The position numbers were made by a program, and so were the translations under genes. Positions 1 to 9,008 of a DNA stretch of 64,000 nt are shown here, in pieces. Numbering within the stretch: position 1 is the stretch's first letter; each line of letters starts with the position of its first letter. The notes under the pieces are model-generated. The model was given only the letters and a program-made list of their open reading frames with translations. It did no database searches and was not told where the DNA came from. The stretch covers positions 124,001-188,000 of the forward strand of contig JALHRB010000002.1 of NCBI GenBank assembly GCA_022841665.1, given 5' to 3'. The DNA comes from Pseudolabrys sp. Its GTDB lineage: Bacteria > Pseudomonadota > Alphaproteobacteria > Rhizobiales > Xanthobacteraceae.

Positions 1-2312
1 TGCTTCAAGCCGCGCGTCCGCATCTGTTGCGCATCGTCGGACCGAATTGTCTTGGCCTCGCGGTGCCCGGCATCGGGCTCAATGCCACCTTCGCGCCGGC
101 GGCGACGCTGGCCGGCAACATCGCCTTCCTCACGCAATCCGGCGCGATGGCGACCACGGTGCTCGATTGGGCGCTGCCGCGCGGCATCGGATTCTCCGCC
201 GTCGTTTCCATGGGCGACATGTGCGACGTCGACTTCGGCGACCTGCTCGACTACTTCGCGCTCGACGAGGCGACCAAAGCGATCCTCATTTACGCCGAGG
301 CGGTCACGCAGGCGCGCAAGTTCATGTCGGCCGCGCGCCGCGCCGCGCGCGTCAAGCCGGTGATCGTGGTGAAGGGCGGCCGCGCCGAGGAGGGCGCGCG
401 GGCGGCTGCCTCGCACACCGGTGCGCTCGCCGGTGCCGACGTGGTCTACGACGCCGCCTTCCGCCGTGCCGGCATGCTGCGCGTGAGCGAGGTCGAGGAA
501 TTGTTCGACGCGGCGGCGACCTTGTCGCGCATGTCGGCGCAAGGCGGCGACCGCCTCGCTATCGTCACCAATGGCGGCGGCGCCGGCGTGCTCGCCACCG
601 ACCGGCTGATCGAGGAGGGCGGGCACCTTGCGGCGCTCGGCCCCGACACGGTGGCGAAGCTCGATGCCGTGCTGCCGCCGACCTGGAGCCGCGCCAACCC
701 GGTCGACATCATCGGCGACGCCGACGCTGGGCGTTACGCCAAGGCGGTGGAGATCGTCACGGCCGATCCGAACGTGGATGGGCTGCTGGTCGCCTACTGC
801 CCGACCTCCATCGTGTCCTCCGCCGACGCCGCCAAGGGCCTGGTCGGCGCGCTGGCAAAACCCGGCGCCAAGAAGAACGTCTTCGCCTGCTGGATGGGCC
901 ACGCCAGCGTCGAGGCCGGCCGCGCCGCGCTGGTGGCCGCGCAGGTGCCCGACTACGAGACGCCGGAGCGCGCGGTGCGCGCCTTCATGTACCTGGTGCG
1001 CTACCGGCAGAGCCAGGCGCTGCTGCTGGAGACGCCGTCCTCGCTCGCCCCGAGTGCGCCCGCCGACACGGCGCGCGCGCACAAGCTGGTCGAGCAGGCC
1101 CTCGCCGACGGGCGCGAATGGCTGGATGCGGCCGAGGTCGCCGCTTTCCTTGCCTGCTACGGCATTGCCTTCGCACGCACGCAGGCCGTGCCCGACGCCA
1201 AGGCGGCGGCCGCGCTGGCCGCGGACATCAAAGGGCCGGTGGCGCTGAAAATCCGCTCGCGCGACATCACGCACAAGACCGACGTCGGCGGCGTCGCGCT
1301 CAATCTCGCCACGCCGGCGGAGGTGGAGGCGGCGGCACGGGCAATGGACGAGAAGGTGGCGCGCCTGCGCCCGCAGGCGCGGCGCGAGGGCTTCATCGTG
1401 CAGGAAATGGTGCAGCGCCCCGGCGCCTACGAGCTGATTGCCGGCATCAGCACCGACCCGACCTTCGGCCCGGTGATCCTGTTTGGCCATGGCGGCACCG
1501 CGGTCGAGGTCGTGCGCGACAAGTCGCTCGAACTGCCGCCGCTCAACACCGCGCTCGCGCGCGCGCAGATCGAGCGCACGCGCATCGCCGCCTTGCTCAA
1601 AGGATTCCGCGACCGGCCGCCCGCCGCCATCGACGGCGTCGTGAACGTGCTGGTGCAGCTCAGCCGCATCGCGGCCGATCATGCCGAGGTTACCGAGATC
1701 GACATCAACCCGCTGCTGTGCGATTCCGCCGGCGTCATTGCCGTGGATGCCCGCATCCGCGTCAAGGCGGCGACGGCCGCGGCGCAGGCGCGCCTCGCCA
1801 TCCGTCCTTATCCGCAGAACCTGGAAACCGAAATCCGCGCTTCGGCGGGCAAGGTCTATGCGGTGCGGCCGATCCGGCCGGAGGATGAGCCGGCGTTGCG
1901 GCGCTTCGCCGAGGAAGTCGACCCGCGCGACCTATGGCACGCGGCCTTCGCGCCGCTGCGCGAGCGCAGCCACGAGACCGCCGCGCGTCTGAGCCAGATC
2001 GACTACGACCGCGAGATGACTTTGGTGGCCTGGGAAGCCGGCCGCATCGCCGGCCTGGCGCGCTCCACCGCCGATCCCGATTTCGAGGCGGCCGAGGCGG
2101 CGGTCATGATCCGCGCCGACCTGCGCGAGAAGGGGCTGGCCACCGGGCTGTTGCAGGCGTTGCTTGGCGCCATTGCGGGGCAGGGCGTGCACAAGGCGGT
2201 GCTGGTCTATCCGGCCGGGCTCGCCTCGATCGACGCGATCGGTGCGGAGCTTGGCTTCGATATCGCAGCCCCCGAGGCCGGCGTGACGCGTGCGACCAAG
2301 CGCCTGCGCTAA
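1..2312 (+). CDS. ADP-forming acyl-CoA synthetase fused to GNAT acetyltransferase (5' truncated by window edge)
   Basis: The frame is open from the first bases of the window, so the N-terminus lies outside. About 769 residues are visible. The first visible block, ending around RIVGPNCLG, is the end of the CoA-binding Rossmann domain of the succinyl-CoA-synthetase-like family. It is followed by the ligase domain with an SHTGALAG segment, which holds the His expected to be phosphorylated in ADP-forming synthetases. An ATP-grasp domain follows (GHGGTAVEVV, then EIDINPLL). The last ~150 residues look like a GNAT N-acetyltransferase, the architecture of Pat/AcuA-type protein lysine acetyltransferases. 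It could be a genuine acyl-CoA ligase or mainly a protein acetyltransferase; the sequence alone does not decide. Confidence 0.88.
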   Translation, partial: LQAARPHLLRIVGPNCLGLAVPGIGLNATFAPAATLAGNIAFLTQSGAMATTVLDWALPRGIGFSAVVSMGDMCDVDFGDLLDYFALDEATKAILIYAEAVTQARKFMSAARRAARVKPVIVVKGGRAEEGARAAASHTGALAGADVVYDAAFRRAGMLRVSEVEELFDAAATLSRMSAQGGDRLAIVTNGGGAGVLATDRLIEEGGHLAALGPDTVAKLDAVLPPTWSRANPVDIIGDADAGRYAKAVEIVTADPNVDGLLVAYCPTSIVSSADAAKGLVGALAKPGAKKNVFACWMGHASVEAGRAALVAAQVPDYETPERAVRAFMYLVRYRQSQALLLETPSSLAPSAPADTARAHKLVEQALADGREWLDAAEVAAFLACYGIAFARTQAVPDAKAAAALAADIKGPVALKIRSRDITHKTDVGGVALNLATPAEVEAAARAMDEKVARLRPQARREGFIVQEMVQRPGAYELIAGISTDPTFGPVILFGHGGTAVEVVRDKSLELPPLNTALARAQIERTRIAALLKGFRDRPPAAIDGVVNVLVQLSRIAADHAEVTEIDINPLLCDSAGVIAVDARIRVKAATAAAQARLAIRPYPQNLETEIRASAGKVYAVRPIRPEDEPALRRFAEEVDPRDLWHAAFAPLRERSHETAARLSQIDYDREMTLVAWEAGRIAGLARSTADPDFEAAEAAVMIRADLREKGLATGLLQALLGAIAGQGVHKAVLVYPAGLASIDAIGAELGFDIAAPEAGVTRATKRLR

Positions 2313-2510
2313 AGCCCGCTGTCGTCGAGAAACACGCCGACCGCCTGCGCCAGCCCGTTCGGATTGTCGCCGGCGAGATCGTGGCCGCCCTTGAGCGCGA
2401 TAGTCCGTGCGCGCGTACGCGCTTGAACGAGGGGCGCGGGTCGGCGGCGCAATTGAGGAAAACCGGCAGCACATAGTCCCAGCTGGCAATGGTAATCGGT
2501 AACCGGCTCA
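2309..2510 (-). pseudogene. Chimeric gene scar: decarboxylase-like N-terminus joined to alpha/beta-hydrolase-like C-terminus
   Basis: On the minus strand an ATG at 2510 opens MSRLPITIASWDY. This resembles the first residues of 4,5-dihydroxyphthalate decarboxylase / NMT1-like binding proteins. The similarity then stops. In another frame the last ~30 codons read TIALKGGHDLAGDNP and end in VFLDDSGL plus a stop at 2309-2311. That resembles the C-terminal catalytic-His segment of alpha/beta hydrolases. No single intact frame covers both parts. A deletion that fused two neighbouring genes would explain it. The stop overlaps the stop of the upstream convergent gene. Family calls rest on short motifs recalled from memory. 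Confidence 0.45.
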
Positions 2511-2668
2511 TGCGTGCTCCCGCGTGCAAAAAGGCTTATCGTAGCCGGCTTTAAAAGTTCATACTATTGACTTAATAGGGACCGGCCGCCGGTCTGGCTC
2601 CCGCCGTGCCGGGCTATAGTCGAACGGGGCGTCGATTCCGGCGCGGAAGCGGAAAGGGGCAAACCATC

Positions 2669-3424
2669 ATGGCCAAGAGCGCCCTGCGCGCCACCGCCCC
2701 ACCGACGGACCTCAGCCTCAGCCCGGTCGCGCGTTACATCCAGCTCGCCACCTTGTTCCGCAACCGGATCGTCTCCGGCGAGTGGCCGGTCGGTGGCCGC
2801 ATCCCGAACGTCGACGAGCTGGCCGCCGAGTTCGCGGTGGCGCGCGGCACCATGCGCGAGGCGCTCGGTCTCCTGGAGCAGGAGGGCCTGCTCGAGCGCA
2901 TGCGTGCCAAGGGCACCTTCGTGCGCAACGCGCCGGCCGACGGCCATCCGCACAAGCTGGCGATCGACTGGCAGTCGCTGATCTCGGCGCACGAGGGCGC
3001 CAAGATCGAGGTGCTGGAGCAGCGCGTGGTGACGGACCTGCCATCCTCCGACCGGATCAAGGGCAAGCCCGCGCCCAAGTATCAGATGATGCGGCGGTTG
3101 CATCTGCGGCAGGGCCGGCCTTATCTGATCGCGCGCTTCTATCTCGAATACGAGCTGTTCAAGCAGGGACCGCCGCTGCAATTCCGCCGGCTGCCGACGC
3201 TGCCGATCTTGCACCGCATCGCCGGCGCGCGGATCGCCAAAGCCTGGCAGACCTTGACCATCGGCATGGCCGACGTCGAGATCGCCTCGCTCTTGAAGAT
3301 GCCGCTCAACGCGCCGGTGGCCAAGGTCGATCGCGTCGCCGTCGATGCCGGCGGGGTCATCCTCTACGCCGGCCACGGCGTCTATCGCGGCGACTCGCTC
3401 TCGCTGGAAATCGAGCTGCGCTAG
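2669..3424 (+). CDS. GntR-family transcriptional regulator with UTRA domain
   Basis: A 251-residue protein. Residues ~15-85 form a GntR winged helix-turn-helix (FRNRIVSGEW, then VARGTMREALGLLEQEGLL, then GTFV). Residues ~100-245 match a UTRA effector-binding domain (LHLRQGRPYLIARFYLEYELF). The ATG at 2669 is preferred over an upstream in-frame start at 2606, because a purine-rich GGAAAGGGG sits about 10 bases upstream and the extra residues are low-complexity. It lies 63 bp upstream of, and co-directional with, the molybdoenzyme subunit gene, so it probably controls that gene in response to a small-molecule effector. The ligand is unknown. Confidence 0.88.
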   Translation: MAKSALRATAPPTDLSLSPVARYIQLATLFRNRIVSGEWPVGGRIPNVDELAAEFAVARGTMREALGLLEQEGLLERMRAKGTFVRNAPADGHPHKLAIDWQSLISAHEGAKIEVLEQRVVTDLPSSDRIKGKPAPKYQMMRRLHLRQGRPYLIARFYLEYELFKQGPPLQFRRLPTLPILHRIAGARIAKAWQTLTIGMADVEIASLLKMPLNAPVAKVDRVAVDAGGVILYAGHGVYRGDSLSLEIELR

Positions 3425-3487
3425 TCTTCCATCCCTCGCGCGCGGCGTGCTAGTCGCGGGCGGTACGCCACGACCCTGCGAGACGGA

Positions 3488-5797
3488 ATGTCCGACACGA
3501 CCACGTTCAAAGGCCGCCGCGAAGATCCGCGCCTCGTCACCGGCCAAGGCCGCTTCAGCAACGACTGGAATCTGCCGGGCCAGGTGCACGCCGCCTTCAA
3601 GCGGGCCGACCGCGCGCATGCCGTCATCAAGGCGATCGACACGAGCGCAGCCAAGGCCAGTCCCGGCGTCGTCGCCGTGCTGACCGGGCGCGATGTGGCG
3701 GACGCAGGCTTTACGACCATTCCGCCAATCCATCCGCCGCCGGGCCGCGGCGGGCAGAGCATTCTTGTGCCGCAGCGGCCGGTGCTGGCGCGCGAGCGCG
3801 TCCGGTTCGCTGGCGAGGAAGTGGCGGTGGTGGTGGCCGAGACCGCGGCGGCCGCGCGCGATGCTGCCGACCTCATCGAGGTCGACTACGAGGACCTGCC
3901 GGTGCTGATCGGCGTCGACAACGCCATGACCGCCGGCGCCTTTGTCATCCACGACAACATTCCGAACAATGTCTGCTTCGACTTCGAATACGGCGACGAG
4001 CAGAAGACGGCCGACGCGATCGCGCGCGCGCATGGCGTCGTCACGCTCGATGCCGAAAGCCCGCGCGTGGCGCCGACGCCGCTCGAGGTGCGCGGCGCGC
4101 TGGTGTGCTACGACCCCGCCACGGACATTTTCGACATCTGGTGCGCCAACCAGGGCGCGCCCGCCTTCCGCCACGACCTCGCGCTCATGGCCGGCGTGCC
4201 GGAAGACCGCCTGCGCGTGCGCATGCTCGACATCGGCGGCGCCTTCGGCGCGCGCACCGCGCCGTTTCCGGAATATCCGGTGATGCTCCATCTGGCGCGC
4301 AAGCTGCGCCGGCCGGTGAAGTGGCTGTCGACGCGGTCGGAGGATTTCCTCACCGACAATCACGGCCGTGCCGTCTCGCTGCGCGGCGAACTCGCCTATG
4401 ACAAACGCGGCAAGTTCCTTGCCTTGCGCACGCAATGGCTGTGCGATTCCGGCGCCTATCTCGCGCCCGCCGGCGTTCTGACCAACTCGATCAACGGCAA
4501 GTTCATCGGCGCCGGCGTCTACCGCGTCGAAGCGGTCTACGGCCGCCACAAGCAGGTCGTCACCAATACCGCGCCGACCAATGCCTATCGCGGCGCCGGC
4601 CGCCCGGAGGCGAACTACATCGTCGAGCGGCTGGTCGACGAAGTCGCCGCCAAATTGAAGATCGATCCGCTCGAATTGCGCCGGCGCAATCTCATCGCCA
4701 AGGAGCAGATGCCGTACAAGACGCCGACCGGCGCCAAATTCGACAGCGGCGATTTCGCCGGCGCGCTGGCCAAGGCGAAGGAATTGTCGGACTGGGACGG
4801 CTTCCGCGCCCGCCGCAAGGCCGCGCGCAAGCAGGGCAAATTGCGCGGCATCGGCTGCGGCATGTTCATCGAGCCGTCCGGCGGCGGCGGCATCAAGAAG
4901 GACGAGGTGGCGATCCTGTTCGAGAAGGGCGGCATCGTCATCCACAACGTCGCCGGGCCGAGCGGGCAAGGACACGAAACCGTATTTCCCGATCTGGTCG
5001 CCCGCTGGCTCGGCGTGCCGGTGGAAATGGTCTCGGGCAAATCGGGCGATCCGGACGGGCCCAAGCTCCAGGGCAATCCGTCGGTCGGCTCACGCTCGGG
5101 CATGCTGCAAGGCAGCGCCTTCCGCGTGGCCGCCGACATCGTCATCGAGAAGGCCAAGAAGCTCGCCGCCGATGCGCTGGAGGCGCATGCCGAGGACATC
5201 GAGTTCGCCGACGGCGTTTTCACCATTGCCGGCACCGACCGTTCCATCGCCATGACGCAGGTGATCGAGCGCGGCGCATCGGCGTCGCCGCATCCGCTCG
5301 ACACGATTGCCGAACGCGGCGTGTCGCAGGCCTTCCCGAGCGGCGCGCATGTGGTCGAGCTGGAGATCGATGCCGACACAGGCGCGGTCGACGTGCTGCG
5401 CTATACCGCGGTCGACGATATCGGCAATGTGCTCAACCAGACGCTGGCCGACGGCCAGCTTGCCGGCGGCATCATGCAGGGCGCCGGCCAGGTGTTCGGC
5501 GAGTATTGCCAGTACGACACGACCGACGGCCAGCTCGTGACCGGCAGCTTCATGGACTACGTCATGCCGCGCGCGCATCTGTTGCCGCCGCCCCACGCGG
5601 CCAATCATACGGTGCCGAGCCCGAACAACCCGCTCGGCGCCAAGGGCGTCGGCGAGGCCGGCACCACCGGCGCGCTGCCGGCCTGCATGAACGCGGTGCT
5701 GGATGCGCTGCGCTCGGCCGGCGTGACGCATTTCGACATGCCGGCGACGCCGGCGCGCATCTGGAGCGCGCTCGCCGCGGCCAAGAAGACCGACTAG
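3488..5797 (+). CDS. Xanthine dehydrogenase-family molybdopterin-binding subunit (CoxL-like, not form I)
   Basis: A 769-residue large subunit of the Mo-hydroxylase family. The N-terminal a/b hammerhead part ([15 protein letters not shown]) leads into the two Mo-cofactor domains (DIGGAFGAR, then [14 protein letters not shown], then GAKGVGEAG). The motif at the position of the form I CO dehydrogenase active-site loop reads [12 protein letters not shown]. This is typical of form II/aldehyde-oxidase-like enzymes, so CO oxidation is not predicted. No small (2Fe-2S) or medium (FAD) subunit gene is adjacent, so partners must lie elsewhere or the subunit acts differently. It follows the GntR regulator. 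Its stop overlaps the stop of the convergent sulfotransferase gene. Substrate unknown. Confidence 0.9.
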   Translation: MSDTTTFKGRREDPRLVTGQGRFSNDWNLPGQVHAAFKRADRAHAVIKAIDTSAAKASPGVVAVLTGRDVADAGFTTIPPIHPPPGRGGQSILVPQRPVLARERVRFAGEEVAVVVAETAAAARDAADLIEVDYEDLPVLIGVDNAMTAGAFVIHDNIPNNVCFDFEYGDEQKTADAIARAHGVVTLDAESPRVAPTPLEVRGALVCYDPATDIFDIWCANQGAPAFRHDLALMAGVPEDRLRVRMLDIGGAFGARTAPFPEYPVMLHLARKLRRPVKWLSTRSEDFLTDNHGRAVSLRGELAYDKRGKFLALRTQWLCDSGAYLAPAGVLTNSINGKFIGAGVYRVEAVYGRHKQVVTNTAPTNAYRGAGRPEANYIVERLVDEVAAKLKIDPLELRRRNLIAKEQMPYKTPTGAKFDSGDFAGALAKAKELSDWDGFRARRKAARKQGKLRGIGCGMFIEPSGGGGIKKDEVAILFEKGGIVIHNVAGPSGQGHETVFPDLVARWLGVPVEMVSGKSGDPDGPKLQGNPSVGSRSGMLQGSAFRVAADIVIEKAKKLAADALEAHAEDIEFADGVFTIAGTDRSIAMTQVIERGASASPHPLDTIAERGVSQAFPSGAHVVELEIDADTGAVDVLRYTAVDDIGNVLNQTLADGQLAGGIMQGAGQVFGEYCQYDTTDGQLVTGSFMDYVMPRAHLLPPPHAANHTVPSPNNPLGAKGVGEAGTTGALPACMNAVLDALRSAGVTHFDMPATPARIWSALAAAKKTD

Positions 5798-6972
5798 CCG
5801 CTCAGCCTTTCGAGTTCGCGATAGACCGCGCCGAGATGGCGCTCGGCCAGCAGGCGGATTTCCTCGCTCGCCTCGCGCTGCTTGTCCGCGCTGTCGCCGG
5901 TGAATTCCATGCGCGGCGCCTTGGCGTCGCGCTGCGCAGCCGCCTGCATGGCGGCGCGCTCTTCGGTGTCCGGCGCAAATCCGAAATGCGGCAGCATTTT
6001 CGTGAACACGGCGTCGGGTAGTTCGCGGTAGTCGATCGCAAGCCCGCCGCCTTCGCCGAAATGATCGACCGCGGCTTGGCATGTCCGTGCCAGCACGCGC
6101 GCACAATACTCCGGCCGGTTCACGATGTCGCTGTCCTCTAATCCGTACAGACTGGGCGGAACGAATTCAGGCGCGAGCTGCATTCCCGGCTGGCGCATCT
6201 GCGACACCATCACTTCCACCGGATCGCGATAGAAGAACACCCATGGCGTATCCGGGAAGGCGCGGCGGAACAGCGGCAGCGCCAGCGCGTGCCAGCTGTC
6301 CAGCTTGATGAAGAAGCGCCGCTCGCGGCCGGCGCGCCTGCGGCCGAAGGCGGCGGCCATGGCGCGCAGCAGTGCGGTCTGTTTGTCCGCCGCGAGCCCG
6401 CCGTGGCAGGGCTGCAGCGCGGCGTCGAGCGGGGCGGCTTCGGAGATGACGATGTTGTCGGCGACGGCGGCGAGCATCTGGGCGGCCAGCGTCGAGCCGC
6501 AGCGCGACATGTGCAAGATAAGACCGTCGGGCCTCAGGCTCGCGCCCGTCTCGGCGTGAGCGAGGAAATCGTCGAGCGTCGTGCGGTAACGAAACAGCCG
6601 GGCAAACGGGCTTTGCAGGGCGCGGCGGATCTGGCCCTCGAAGAACGGCTCGGTCAGCGGTGCCGTGCCGAAATAGGCCCAGTCCACGACCAGGCGCTCG
6701 CCCGCGCGCGCCACCTGCATGGGAAGCCAGGGCGGCGGGGGCCAAGCCGCGCCTTGCGTTTGTGCCGGCGTCCAACGCGCCAAGCCGAGCGGGTCCGGCC
6801 GCATCTCCGGCATTTCGCCGTTCAGCGCGATGCCGTAGGTGTGCGCGACCCGCTCCAACGCGCGCAAAAAATCGCCGGCGTCGCCGATCCGGCTGAGCCG
6901 GTCGGCGAGGGCTGCGTCGGCCAGAATGAGGCTTGCGAAGCCTCCGAGGTCGCCACTATTATAAGTAAGCAT
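5794..6972 (-). CDS. Sulfotransferase-like protein with possible Nif11-like N-terminal domain
   Basis: A 392-residue protein. Residues ~10-50 (FASLILADAALADRL, then FLRALERVAHTYGIAL) resemble the Nif11 leader-like domain. The middle contains HMSRCGSTL, a variant of the 5'-phosphosulfate loop of the sulfotransferase fold. FFYRDPVEVMVSQMRQPG further on matches the 3'-phosphate-binding segment. PAPS-dependent sulfuryl transfer is thus possible, but many family members have unknown substrates. The start at 6972 is in AT-rich sequence without a clear Shine-Dalgarno; no better Met is available. It neighbours DUF6916-like, GNAT and tail-collar genes, a recurring type of neighbourhood with no proven role. 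Confidence 0.75.
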   Translation of the reverse strand: MLTYNSGDLGGFASLILADAALADRLSRIGDAGDFLRALERVAHTYGIALNGEMPEMRPDPLGLARWTPAQTQGAAWPPPPWLPMQVARAGERLVVDWAYFGTAPLTEPFFEGQIRRALQSPFARLFRYRTTLDDFLAHAETGASLRPDGLILHMSRCGSTLAAQMLAAVADNIVISEAAPLDAALQPCHGGLAADKQTALLRAMAAAFGRRRAGRERRFFIKLDSWHALALPLFRRAFPDTPWVFFYRDPVEVMVSQMRQPGMQLAPEFVPPSLYGLEDSDIVNRPEYCARVLARTCQAAVDHFGEGGGLAIDYRELPDAVFTKMLPHFGFAPDTEERAAMQAAAQRDAKAPRMEFTGDSADKQREASEEIRLLAERHLGAVYRELERLSG

Positions 6973-7049
6973 ATTCTATATATACAACCTTAGATAGCAT
7001 ATCGATGCACCAGCGGGGAAGACAGCCCGCCGCAACTTCGGGAAACGTC

Positions 7050-7352
7050 ATGGACCTCAGGCAGCTCGCGCACGCCGATTTCTCCGACAAAGTCGGCCAG
7101 GAATTCTGCATCGACCAACCCGGCGTTCCCGCCATCCCGTTGCGTCTGGCGGAAGCGGAGACGGCCAACGCGCGCTATGTGCCCAAGGGCATGCGGTCGC
7201 CGTTCTCGCTCATCTTCCGCGCCAGCGATCCGCGCGTGCTGCCCCAGCGCATCTATCGGCTGCAGCACCGCACCTTCGGCGCGCTCGATGTCTTCCTCGT
7301 GCCGATCGGCAAGGATGCCGGCGGCGTCATCTATCAGGCCACCTTCAACTAG
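7050..7352 (+). CDS. Small conserved protein, DUF6916-like
   Basis: A 100-residue protein beginning MDLRQLAHADFSDKVGQEF and ending IYQATFN. The layout (short N-terminal helix, then alternating beta strands, with PFSLIFRAS and YRLQHRTFGALDVFLVPIG) recalls the DUF6916 family, which is found beside tail-collar (MdpB-like) genes. The ATG at 7050 is chosen because the conserved part starts there; an upstream in-frame codon at 7005 adds only unlike sequence. No signal peptide or membrane segment is seen. It is transcribed away from the sulfotransferase-like gene and converges on the GNAT gene, overlapping its end by four bases. Function unknown. Confidence 0.65.
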   Translation: MDLRQLAHADFSDKVGQEFCIDQPGVPAIPLRLAEAETANARYVPKGMRSPFSLIFRASDPRVLPQRIYRLQHRTFGALDVFLVPIGKDAGGVIYQATFN

Positions 7353-7873
7353 GCGCGGCCGGGCCATTTCATTTCCAGGTAGACGCCGTGATCGGCGGCG
7401 TCGCTGAAGCCGAGCCGGCGGTAGAGCCGCAGCGCCGGATTGAACCATTCAACAAGAAGCGAAACGGCCATCCCGCGCGCGCGCGCCTCGGCCTGCAGCG
7501 CCGCGAGAATGGCCGTGCCGATACCGCGGCCGTGCCATTCCGGCAGCAGCGCGATGTCGATGACGTGCAATGCGGTCGCCCGCGCTTCCAGGTAGAGGCG
7601 CCCGACCGGCGCGCCGATGCGCTCGATGATGTCGAACGCGCATGTCGGATGGTAGGCGCGGTAGTGACGGCGCTGCGCTTCGAACTGCTGGGCGACGAAA
7701 GTGCGTTTCTGATCCTCGTCCCAAGGGACGACGGCGAGTTCGTTTGCGCGCGTCGAGGCATAGAGCGCCATCAGGAACGGCAGATCCCGTTCGCTCTCCC
7801 GCCTTAATGCAAACCCCTCCGACAGCAACGCCGCCGGCAAGGCGAATGCCGGCGGCGCAGGTGCGAGGGTCAT
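7349..7873 (-). CDS. GNAT-family N-acetyltransferase
   Basis: A 174-residue single-domain GNAT protein. The acetyl-CoA-binding motif A is clear (IDIALLPEWHGRGIGTAILAAL, with the R-G-x-G-T turn at ~residues 118-123). It is followed by NPALRLYRRLGF, the usual motif B helix. It would transfer an acetyl group from acetyl-CoA to an amine; the acceptor is not predictable. It is the last gene of a minus-strand run after three tail-collar genes, 9 bp downstream of the third, so it is probably co-transcribed with them. Its 3' end overlaps the convergent DUF6916-like gene. Confidence 0.85.
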   Translation of the reverse strand: MTLAPAPPAFALPAALLSEGFALRRESERDLPFLMALYASTRANELAVVPWDEDQKRTFVAQQFEAQRRHYRAYHPTCAFDIIERIGAPVGRLYLEARATALHVIDIALLPEWHGRGIGTAILAALQAEARARGMAVSLLVEWFNPALRLYRRLGFSDAADHGVYLEMKWPGRA

Positions 7874-7882
7874 GGCGACTTT

Positions 7883-8419
7883 TTAGTTGCGCGACGGGAA
7901 GATGCCTTCCACCGCGATACAGAAGTTCATCGTCAGATAGGGCTGCATGTTGTCGTGCGGGAAGGAGGCGCCAGCCGGCGAGATCGCCATCGGCGAGAAC
8001 GATGCGTCGATCGTCAGCGGCGCCTTTTGCCAGAGCTGTGAGCCTCTGATGCCCGACAGGTAACTTTGCGGGGTCGGGCCCGCGCTTCTCTCCGTCGGAT
8101 CGCCGGGGGTGGCCGCGTTGATGACATGCGTGTGCCGCGGCATCTGGTTCGTCGTCAGCGTGACCGTCGGCTGGCCCTGAACTTCGCCGATGACGGTGAC
8201 GAAACCGCCCGGCCCGCTGCCCCAGTGCATCGGAATCTGGCCCTGCAGGTTGGGCAGCGCGAAGGTCGTCTGTCCGTCGCCGCCGTAGATGGTGCCGAGG
8301 ATGCTGAACAGGGCCGGATTCTGCGCGATCGACATGATCTGGCCGTTGCAGAAGGCATATCCGCGCGGGGCGAAATTGAAGCCGAAGCTGCGGATTTCCC
8401 CAATATAGGGTTCGGTCAT
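7883..8419 (-). CDS. Phage tail-collar domain protein (MdpB-like), copy 3
   Basis: A 178-residue protein. The N-terminal tail-collar domain reads IGEIRSFGFNFAPRGYAFCNGQIMSIAQNPALFSILGTIYGGDG, followed by FALPNLQGQIPMH. The C-terminus is IAVEGIFPSRN. This is the microcystin-dependent-protein (MdpB) layout: a collar domain, a variable middle and a conserved C-terminal strand ending in PSRN. No signal peptide is visible. The start ATG at 8419 follows a GGAGGG-type ribosome site. It is 10 bp from copy 2, in an apparent three-gene operon. The family is related to phage tail fibre tips, but no other phage genes are here. The role is unknown. Confidence 0.85.
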   Translation of the reverse strand: MTEPYIGEIRSFGFNFAPRGYAFCNGQIMSIAQNPALFSILGTIYGGDGQTTFALPNLQGQIPMHWGSGPGGFVTVIGEVQGQPTVTLTTNQMPRHTHVINAATPGDPTERSAGPTPQSYLSGIRGSQLWQKAPLTIDASFSPMAISPAGASFPHDNMQPYLTMNFCIAVEGIFPSRN

Positions 8420-8429
8420 CGTGCCCTCC

Positions 8430-8978
8430 TTAGTTCCGCGACGGGAAGATGCCCGACAGGGCGATCATGAAAGTGATGCACAGCGAGGGCATCAGGTTGC
8501 TGTGCGGCTGGCTGCCGCCGGCGGGTCCGCAGGCGCCGGGATCGAGCGGGACGGGAATGACATTTGGTTTCCCCTCAACATTCGCGACGTAGAACAACGG
8601 ATTGTCATTCCCAGACGCTGCGGCAGGGACCACAGTGTTTCCGATCGCCATCGCGGTTCCCGCCGCGGTCGTCGCGCCCAGCATGTGAATGTGGGCCGGC
8701 ATGGTCTGCACGGTGAGGGTCACCGACTGCGCGCCGCCCGTCTGGCCCAGCTGGTAGTTGGACAAGCCGGGACCCTGTCCCCAGTCGGCCGGCAAGCGCG
8801 ACTGCAGGTTCGGCAGCGCGAACGTGGTTATGCCGTCGCCGCCGTAGGTGGTGCCGAGCAACGAGAATAAGGCACTGTTCTGCGCGATGGACATCAGCTG
8901 TCCGTTGCAGAGCGCCCAATTGCGCGGCGCGAAGTTGCCGCCGAACATGCTGATCTGCCCGAGGAAACAATTAGACAT
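8430..8978 (-). CDS. Phage tail-collar domain protein (MdpB-like), copy 2
   Basis: A 182-residue paralogue of its two neighbours, with the same collar domain (GQISMFGGNFAPRNWALCNGQ, then FALPNLQSRLPADWGQGPG) and the same C-terminal GIFPSRN. The middle (~residues 90-150) differs from the other copies and is rich in Ala, Gly and Thr. That is where surface variation would be expected. The run of three copies with conserved ends and divergent centres points to tandem duplication followed by diversification. No secretion signal or membrane segment is seen. It is co-directional with copies 1 and 3. Confidence 0.85.
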   Translation of the reverse strand: MSNCFLGQISMFGGNFAPRNWALCNGQLMSIAQNSALFSLLGTTYGGDGITTFALPNLQSRLPADWGQGPGLSNYQLGQTGGAQSVTLTVQTMPAHIHMLGATTAAGTAMAIGNTVVPAAASGNDNPLFYVANVEGKPNVIPVPLDPGACGPAGGSQPHSNLMPSLCITFMIALSGIFPSRN

Positions 8979-9008
8979 GCCATGCCCTCCCGTGTCCCGC
9001 TGCCGCGT

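Noticed and set aside
3488..5797. Second CO dehydrogenase large subunit
   Set aside because: The active-site loop is AYRGAGR, not AYxCSFR, and no small or medium subunit genes adjoin, so it is called a general Mo-hydroxylase subunit.
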